In this document: positions 58,937 through 64,000 of the stretch, piece by piece
Layout: each line of letters starts with the position of its first letter
How positions within the stretch are numbered: the stretch's first letter is position 1
NCBI RefSeq assembly: GCF_000196735.1
Contig: NC_014551.1
Location: 2,475,001 to 2,539,000, forward strand
From: Bacillus amyloliquefaciens DSM 7 = ATCC 23350
Lineage (GTDB): Bacteria; Bacillota; Bacilli; Bacillales; Bacillaceae
Length of the DNA: 64,000 nucleotides
Direction: 5' to 3'
Position numbers and translations under genes: made by a program
Notes under the pieces: generated by a model
Told to the model about the DNA's origin: nothing
Databases searched by the model: none
The model's input: the letters and a program-made list of their open reading frames with translations, nothing else

Positions 58937-60289
58937 TCACTCCGTATAATCTATAAGCGGATAAATTGAGCACAACGCTTCAATCTCTGAACGAAACTGC
59001 TCCCTCAAAGTTGGATCCAATTCGTACTCCTTATCGCCAAGCGGTGTCACTTTGTCTAAGATCCGGCAAACTAAATCAACAATTTGACGGCACCCCTGTT
59101 CGTCGACGCGACGTTGCGCCAGGGAACCGGTACCAATGCGCAATCCACTAGTGACGAATGACGACCGGGTCTCTCTTGGAACACGATTTTTATTCACTAT
59201 AATCGAGCACTGTTCTAGCGCCGACTCAGCGATGGCACCAGTAATGGCACCATGCAAACGAATCAGAATTGTGTGGTTCTCAGTACGTCCTCCTATAACA
59301 TCATAGCCTTTTTCCTGAAACGCACTTGCTATGGCATTAGCTGTGGTCCGAATTCGCTCTATGTATGCGTCAAACTCCTGTGACATTGCATAGCCGAACG
59401 CAGCAGCCTTCGCAGCTATTATGTTGACGGCTGGCGCTCCCTGCATCCAGGGAAATACTGACTGTTGCAAAGCACGGCTGAAGGTTGTCTCCCTGCCAGG
59501 AACCTTTTCTTTAGCATCACGTCCGGACATAATCAGACCACCACGTGGTCCTGCGAGTTGCTTATGCGTACACGTTGTAGTTACGTGTGCAGCGTTAATC
59601 GGGCTTGGGTGTCGTTTAGTCGCAACAAGTCCGGCGATATGCGAAATGTCAGCGAGCAAGATCGCCCCTATCTCATCGGCAATCTCACGGAACCTCTCGA
59701 AATCCACGACCCGCGAATAGGCAGTCGCACCACAGATGATCATGCGCGGGCGATGATCGTGGGCCAGTCTACGCACCTCGTCATAATCAATGACGCCTTC
59801 AGGAGTCGTGCCGTATCCAATCGCCCGGTAATACGTGCCTGAAAATGTGACTGGGCTGCCGTGAGTGAGGTGCCCACCGTGATCGAGATTCATTCCGAGC
59901 AGAGTATCCCCGGGCTGAAGTAGTGCCGAAAGCACTTGGTAGTTCGCACTCGACGCTGAATGTGGCTGGACGCCTGCGTACTGGGCACCGAACAGTTCAC
60001 GAGCTCTTTGGATTGCCAGAGACTCGACCAAATCAACGTTCTCACATCCTGCGTGGTACCGTCTACCAGGAGTTCCCTCTGCCGTAACGTTGACCAAGGC
60101 AGAAGCTGACGCTGCCAAGGCTCGGGGCGTGACTGCACAGCAGGAGGCGACCAGTGACAGTGTTCGATGCTGACGCCTTACTTCGGCATCCAAGATGCTC
60201 TCCAGTTCGGGGTCTTGTATCCCTAGGTCTGTCAAGCCTCGCTGTAGCAGGTGAGCTTGGCTCCCAAGCAGTTTATTTTTAATCGTCAT
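58937..60289 (-). CDS. SHMT-like PLP enzyme of the biosynthetic cluster
   Basis: 450 aa, fold type I PLP enzyme. The PLP lysine is in THKQLAGPRGG (Lys243), with HGGHLTHGSP, NKNRVP and TSGLRIGT as in serine hydroxymethyltransferase. Active-site changes stand out: the KYAEG tyrosine is Thr (NVTAEG, Glu kept), RYYGG reads RYHAG, and HSGSQAN reads HSASSAN. This is unlike a housekeeping glyA. Relatives in NRPS clusters make alpha-methylserine or act as threonine transaldolases; either would supply a beta-hydroxy amino acid. ATG at 60289 lies one base after the upstream stop, with GGAGGG. Confidence 0.85.
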   Translation of the reverse strand: MTIKNKLLGSQAHLLQRGLTDLGIQDPELESILDAEVRRQHRTLSLVASCCAVTPRALAASASALVNVTAEGTPGRRYHAGCENVDLVESLAIQRARELFGAQYAGVQPHSASSANYQVLSALLQPGDTLLGMNLDHGGHLTHGSPVTFSGTYYRAIGYGTTPEGVIDYDEVRRLAHDHRPRMIICGATAYSRVVDFERFREIADEIGAILLADISHIAGLVATKRHPSPINAAHVTTTCTHKQLAGPRGGLIMSGRDAKEKVPGRETTFSRALQQSVFPWMQGAPAVNIIAAKAAAFGYAMSQEFDAYIERIRTTANAIASAFQEKGYDVIGGRTENHTILIRLHGAITGAIAESALEQCSIIVNKNRVPRETRSSFVTSGLRIGTGSLAQRRVDEQGCRQIVDLVCRILDKVTPLGDKEYELDPTLREQFRSEIEALCSIYPLIDYTE

Positions 60290-60290
60290 C

Positions 60291-61283
60291 TCATTTCCCT
60301 CCATTCCTGTTATCCGCTGCGAACGACAGAACGATATCAGCGACCTCTTGCGCATGGGTACGTATGAAATAGTGTCCCCCACCAGATAAAATTGCTGACT
60401 TAGTGACATCGATAAAACTTCGCCATTTATTCACTACGTCATTGGGCTGAGGTGTAGCCGGGTCTTCGTCACCTAACAACACCAGTGCTGGCATTCCACG
60501 TGCTTGAAGGTGTGTCAGCGTTCGATATGCCTCGGTTGCTATCAGGTGGTCCCTCCTGCCTCTGGCTAACATCCCATCGACCTCCTCGTCGGTTAGCCCG
60601 GTGAACGCCCCCAAAGACCGTAGATATTGGCCCCATTCATAATCTGAGGTCGTCTCGGCTTCACGCAATGCAGCGTCTGGGTTATCTATTGGCTGCGATG
60701 CCGCGACCACTAAGGTGAGGGAACTGACTGTGGGTGCTATAGCCGAGGCGATACAGGCCGCTGTTGCTGCTCCAGCGCAATGCCCATAAATAATGAGTTG
60801 GTCTGCATCGATTTTTTCAATCTCGGTTATGAGTTTGTTAATCAATTCAGAAAAGTCCGACGTTTCTTTTACTTCTAAATCACCGAAGTCTACCCCGAAG
60901 ACACGCACGTCCTGATTTCCGCGAAATATATCTCGGTATGCGGTCGGATCGCCACCACCGAACGGGACGGCAACCACTGCAATCGACCCATCGGCTGTAG
61001 ACTCGTCGTGTAGCGGGACGAGTCGCACATCACGCCTAATAGAATTATGTAGGATGTACCTAGCTAGTTCCTCTGCGGTTGGGTGCTCAAAGATGGCAAC
61101 AATCTGCAAATTGCCACCCAGACGCGACATCACGCGGACAGCATCGAAAGAATCGCCACCAAGCTTGAAAAAGTTATCACCTGGGCTTACGTATTCGATA
61201 CCAAGAACTTCACTGAACGTCGCAGTGATTCGCTCTACTTCCCCCGCAAAAGTTTTCTCATCTAATTCAACTCTGTCTGTCAT
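60291..61283 (-). CDS. Carrier protein-thioesterase fusion with Cys nucleophile
   Basis: 330 aa. N-terminal carrier domain FKLGGDSFDAVR (Ser45) is fused to an alpha/beta-hydrolase thioesterase from about residue 85. The nucleophile elbow reads GHCAG (Cys169) instead of GHSxG; Asp274 (GDEDPATP) and His304 (GGGHYF) complete a triad. It is probably the final carrier plus release unit. A Cys nucleophile makes a more activated thioester and is known in TEs that form strained rings, such as the obafluorin beta-lactone TE. It lacks an adenylation domain of its own. Confidence 0.87.
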   Translation of the reverse strand: MTDRVELDEKTFAGEVERITATFSEVLGIEYVSPGDNFFKLGGDSFDAVRVMSRLGGNLQIVAIFEHPTAEELARYILHNSIRRDVRLVPLHDESTADGSIAVVAVPFGGGDPTAYRDIFRGNQDVRVFGVDFGDLEVKETSDFSELINKLITEIEKIDADQLIIYGHCAGAATAACIASAIAPTVSSLTLVVAASQPIDNPDAALREAETTSDYEWGQYLRSLGAFTGLTDEEVDGMLARGRRDHLIATEAYRTLTHLQARGMPALVLLGDEDPATPQPNDVVNKWRSFIDVTKSAILSGGGHYFIRTHAQEVADIVLSFAADNRNGGK

Positions 61284-61335
61284 CTCATTCTCCTTTGTAA
61301 TAAAATTTGTAATAAATAATCATTGAACCAAAATG

Positions 61336-62406
61336 TTATTTATTCTTTTCCTTCTTATCCGAGAGGATATCAGCAAGCTCATTGAGTAAGTCGTTAGCAG
61401 CAATCTTGCTGCAAAATTGGCCCTCGAACTCGAGTCGGAACTCCGAGGCACTTATTCTCCTAATATCCATACCCACAGGGAATGTCGCGCTTATCACTTG
61501 CGACGCAGGGATTCCCCGCGGGGCTGCACCATTGATAAACAGTTCGGACGCTCGGCAGCACTCTAGTGCCTCACGGGCGTCTGAGTTGTGCCGTGCACGG
61601 GCCTCCAGGCTTGTCCGAAACTGAGTCGGGGCATTTTGGATCTGCTCGATAGGCATTGCAATGAGGCCGGTCATCATACCGATAGCCCCTGACTCGTGAG
61701 GTAAACGCCAACACCGGGACAAGCATACCGTATCGCCCTCCGACACCACGTTTGTGCCGCATAGCAACGCTAGGACTTCGGTGATAGGTAGTTTATCAGC
61801 ATTCTCAATCCGTACGACTCTGCTCAGGGATACCCGTTTTGCTTGCGCGCTCCACGCAAGCCGCCCAGATTCCGACAGTCTCACGGGCTTCATCGGTTTT
61901 CTGCGTAACTCCTTTGACGCAACATCTTCCTTTGCTATCGCGAGCTGACGTTCCACATAACTGTAGTAGGCTTGCCGCCCTTGATTAATGTCGTGCAGCG
62001 CTAAGTCTAGCATTCCTACATGCGCCAACTGAACTAAACTGCTAACAACATTGAGGGTCTGCTCATCTGCAAGAGCATGGTGGATTGACAGATAGAAGCG
62101 TTGGTTACTACCTGTCCTCACGTTGCAAACTGCGAATAGAGCAGCGCCGGACCTAACTGCTAACTGTACTAGACGGAGGGCTTCGTAGTCCGTTGCACCC
62201 CGAGCCTCAATTATCTCAATATATTGGCCAAGCTGCTCACTCCACCCGGCAATCACAAGCTCTCGCAAGAATTCCCGATTGAAGGCTATCCCCTCCTTCA
62301 GGTTTATGACGGTGGAGACCTCTGGTGCAATGCCCGTACAATACGTTTGAGCTACCACTGCTTTCGCTTCGGCACTTAGCGGTACATTGGCTAATGCATG
62401 TATCAC
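61336..62406 (-). CDS. Stand-alone condensation-domain protein
   Basis: 356 aa with HHALADEQ near residue 118, a variant HHxxxD core with Glu in place of Gly. The C-terminal half (SGAIGMMTGLIAMPIEQI, PASQVISATFPVG) also resembles a C domain. Shorter than the usual 430-450 aa, mainly at the N-terminus. It probably catalyses one amide or ester bond between carrier-bound units. First gene of the operon, with TAGGAGG before its start and a promoter candidate upstream. Confidence 0.72.
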   Translation of the reverse strand: MIHALANVPLSAEAKAVVAQTYCTGIAPEVSTVINLKEGIAFNREFLRELVIAGWSEQLGQYIEIIEARGATDYEALRLVQLAVRSGAALFAVCNVRTGSNQRFYLSIHHALADEQTLNVVSSLVQLAHVGMLDLALHDINQGRQAYYSYVERQLAIAKEDVASKELRRKPMKPVRLSESGRLAWSAQAKRVSLSRVVRIENADKLPITEVLALLCGTNVVSEGDTVCLSRCWRLPHESGAIGMMTGLIAMPIEQIQNAPTQFRTSLEARARHNSDAREALECCRASELFINGAAPRGIPASQVISATFPVGMDIRRISASEFRLEFEGQFCSKIAANDLLNELADILSDKKEKNK

Positions 62407-62954
62407 GATTCCTTGTCCTCCTAAAGTTCTTTTTGGGATAATCGCTTTAGTTTAAAGAGGCATATAGTATTAACACGGTGACTTAATATTCAAGTTTTGT
62501 ATGATGAATATTATTGACCCCCCCAATTTATTGCATTTTAGGACCAATCCATGCATATTTTATCAAAAATCGCCAATCCTCTTTCGTTATTAAAGCACCA
62601 CTTATTTACATGGTAATCAACTGTTTTTTTGAAAAGTTACCAATCTTTATAATATTTAGGGATTTAAAATATAATTATTATCATTAAATCAAAAATAATC
62701 CAATCCTCCTTGTTTTTTTCTTGTCCGAACACGTTAAAATAAGGAGTATGTTTAATGAATTATATAGACTCATTTCAATAGAATAGGGAAAACACAATCG
62801 TACAATTCAAGAATATATAAAATTGGTTGTGGCATTGGGAAAATGGGTAGTCGAAAGACTGGTAAAAACTTCGATATGGGTTTCTTACATCTAGGAACCT
62901 ACATGAATGGGTATCTTTTATAAAAACAAAAATTCCATATAGAGGTGAATTTGT
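62407..62954. other. Divergent intergenic region between cluster and regulator
   Basis: About 550 AT-rich bases with no gene seen. It should hold the promoters of both the cluster (left) and the WYL regulator (right), and likely the regulator's operator. A CCCCCC run at 62519-62524 follows the putative cluster promoter. Confidence 0.6.
62464..62493 (-). promoter_or_regulatory. Candidate SigA promoter of the biosynthetic operon
   Basis: Minus strand TTGAAT, 18-nt spacer, TACTAT (or TAATAC with 16 nt), about 60 bp before the first cluster gene. The only good match I found in this region. Confidence 0.5.
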
Positions 62955-63917
62955 ATGCCTAAAATTGATAATATGCTGGCAATTCTATGGATGCTTAGTT
63001 CAAGTGAAAAAATTACCGCAAAACAAATTTCAGAAAAGTTAGAGATAAGTATAAGGACTGTGTATCGTTATATTGATACACTTTCAACAAGTGGTGTACC
63101 TATAATTTCAGACACAGGACATAACGGTGGATACACTCTATTGAACAATTTTATTGAAGCTCCTCTTATTTTTGATTTAGAGGAGCAAATCTCACTATTT
63201 CACGCTGCTGTTTTTGCAGAAGAAGCCGGATATTATGGAGGTGAAGCACTAAATAGGGCTATTTCAAAGCTCAGCAAATATTCAAATCAAGAGCAGGAAA
63301 CAAAGATAAACCAACATTTAACCAGTCTTGAAGTAATAAGACGATTAAGTTCCCTCTCAATGGAACCTTTATTAAAGGAGTTGGAGCAGGCCGTAACTGA
63401 TAGATACTCTGTAAAAATTCTATACAATAAAAGTGGTGGAGAGCAATCAAAGGATAGATTGGTTGATCCGTACAGAATTCTTTATTGGAATAATAAGTGG
63501 TATGTGATTGGATTTTGTCATCTTAGGAATGATATTCGTAGTTTTAGAGTAGATCGAATTGAAAGTCTAATGCTAACCGAAAATAAGTTTAACCAGCCAG
63601 AAAATTTTTCAGCACGTGACTTTTTTATGAAAAACCTCCTTCCAACTATAGAAGATAAGGAAGGGATTATCCCTTTGGTTATTAATGGGGATGCAAGGGC
63701 GTTGGGTGATATTTGTAAACATTGGTTTTTAGGACATTATTTACAAGAACGGACTTCAAATCAAGCAGTATTTCTTCTCGAAAAAAATATGATACATACA
63801 TATGTACCTTATTTACTTTTACCGTATGGTAAATCTATTCAAGTTATTAAGCCAATAAGTCTTAAGAAAAGATTTATTGAAGTTCTGTCTGAATTAATAA
63901 AATTTCATCAAGCATGA
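62955..63917 (+). CDS. HTH-WYL transcriptional regulator (YafY/YobV type)
   Basis: 320 aa: N-terminal HTH_11 winged helix (ITAKQISEKLEISIRTVYRYIDTLS) and a WYL-type ligand domain (VDPYRILYWNNKWYVIGFCHLRNDIRSFRVDRIES) with a C-terminal extension. It is divergent from the cluster and AT-rich, unlike the cluster genes. Local control of the cluster is a position-based inference; it may instead regulate the gene beginning past the window end. ATG at 62955 after AGAGGTG. Confidence 0.85.
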   Translation: MPKIDNMLAILWMLSSSEKITAKQISEKLEISIRTVYRYIDTLSTSGVPIISDTGHNGGYTLLNNFIEAPLIFDLEEQISLFHAAVFAEEAGYYGGEALNRAISKLSKYSNQEQETKINQHLTSLEVIRRLSSLSMEPLLKELEQAVTDRYSVKILYNKSGGEQSKDRLVDPYRILYWNNKWYVIGFCHLRNDIRSFRVDRIESLMLTENKFNQPENFSARDFFMKNLLPTIEDKEGIIPLVINGDARALGDICKHWFLGHYLQERTSNQAVFLLEKNMIHTYVPYLLLPYGKSIQVIKPISLKKRFIEVLSELIKFHQA

Positions 63918-63918
63918 T

Positions 63919-63949
63919 AACTTCCCTGACGTTATCTGTCAGGGAAGTT
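63919..63949 (+). terminator. Terminator after the WYL regulator
   Basis: AACTTCCCTGAC/GTCAGGGAAGTT stem with a 7-nt loop, followed by TATATTATAA. The T run is imperfect. A new frame may start at the ATG at 63991-63993, too close to the window end to call. Confidence 0.75.
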
Positions 63950-64000
63950 ATATTATAATACTCTATATTAATTGTGATTGGAGTGTTATTGGATGCAAAC

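Noticed and set aside
58719-58973. 84-codon open frame between the SHMT-like and glycosylase-like genes
   Set aside because: It starts inside the SHMT-like 3' end, runs through the tandem hairpins and has no ribosome site or recognisable motif; treated as chance.

Overview
The window is chromosomal DNA from a Bacillus of the subtilis group, most like the B. amyloliquefaciens/velezensis branch. Gene content and order from 1 to about 40.9 kb follow the B. subtilis yqfF-to-sigK region almost gene for gene. The species-level assignment is inference, since no marker was compared.

Region 1 (1-35.3 kb) is core genome, nearly all on the minus strand. It holds the pgpH/phoH/yqfD/yqfC sporulation and RNA-handling genes, the SigW-type yqeZ-floA-yqfB membrane-stress operon, rpsU/yqeY and a Na/Pi transporter. 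The HrcA/CIRCE heat-shock operon (hrcA-grpE-dnaK-dnaJ-prmA-rsmE-mtaB) follows, then hemW, lepA, spoIIP/gpr, rpsT, holA, the late competence genes comEA/EB/EC with divergent comER, and the yqeG-yqeM ribosome/NAD/shikimate operon. The checkpoint gene sda sits behind five DnaA boxes.

Region 2 (35.3-40.9 kb) holds variable genes: a small membrane protein, an SGNH lipoprotein, a polysaccharide deacetylase, yqeD, a broken GNAT gene, and an MFS exporter preceded by a T-box riboswitch. It ends with an intact, uninterrupted sigK.

Region 3 (41.0-64 kb) is accessory DNA at the place where the skin element sits in B. subtilis. A decayed 5' fragment of the skin recombinase gene spoIVCA lies directly beside sigK. 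Next come a class 1-like OLD-family nuclease, degenerate sequence and a truncated, frameshifted thermonuclease remnant. Then follows an 18-kb minus-strand biosynthetic cluster (44.4-62.4 kb) whose base composition looks unlike its AT-rich flanks. A divergent HTH-WYL regulator closes the region.

The cluster encodes an NRPS (A-T-Cy-A-T), two stand-alone condensation proteins (one frameshifted), a carrier-thioesterase with a Cys nucleophile, and a PaaK-like adenylating enzyme. It also encodes a two-subunit anthranilate synthase, an SHMT-like PLP enzyme, a short-chain dehydrogenase, a 14-TM exporter and a winged-helix protein of the AlkZ/YcaQ glycosylase superfamily. There are three adenylating units, three carriers and three condensation-type units, so a three-unit, anthranilate-linked azoline-type product is the simplest reading. 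The glycosylase relative hints that it may act on DNA. I do not recognise the cluster as one with a known product; it is the best candidate here for an undescribed system.
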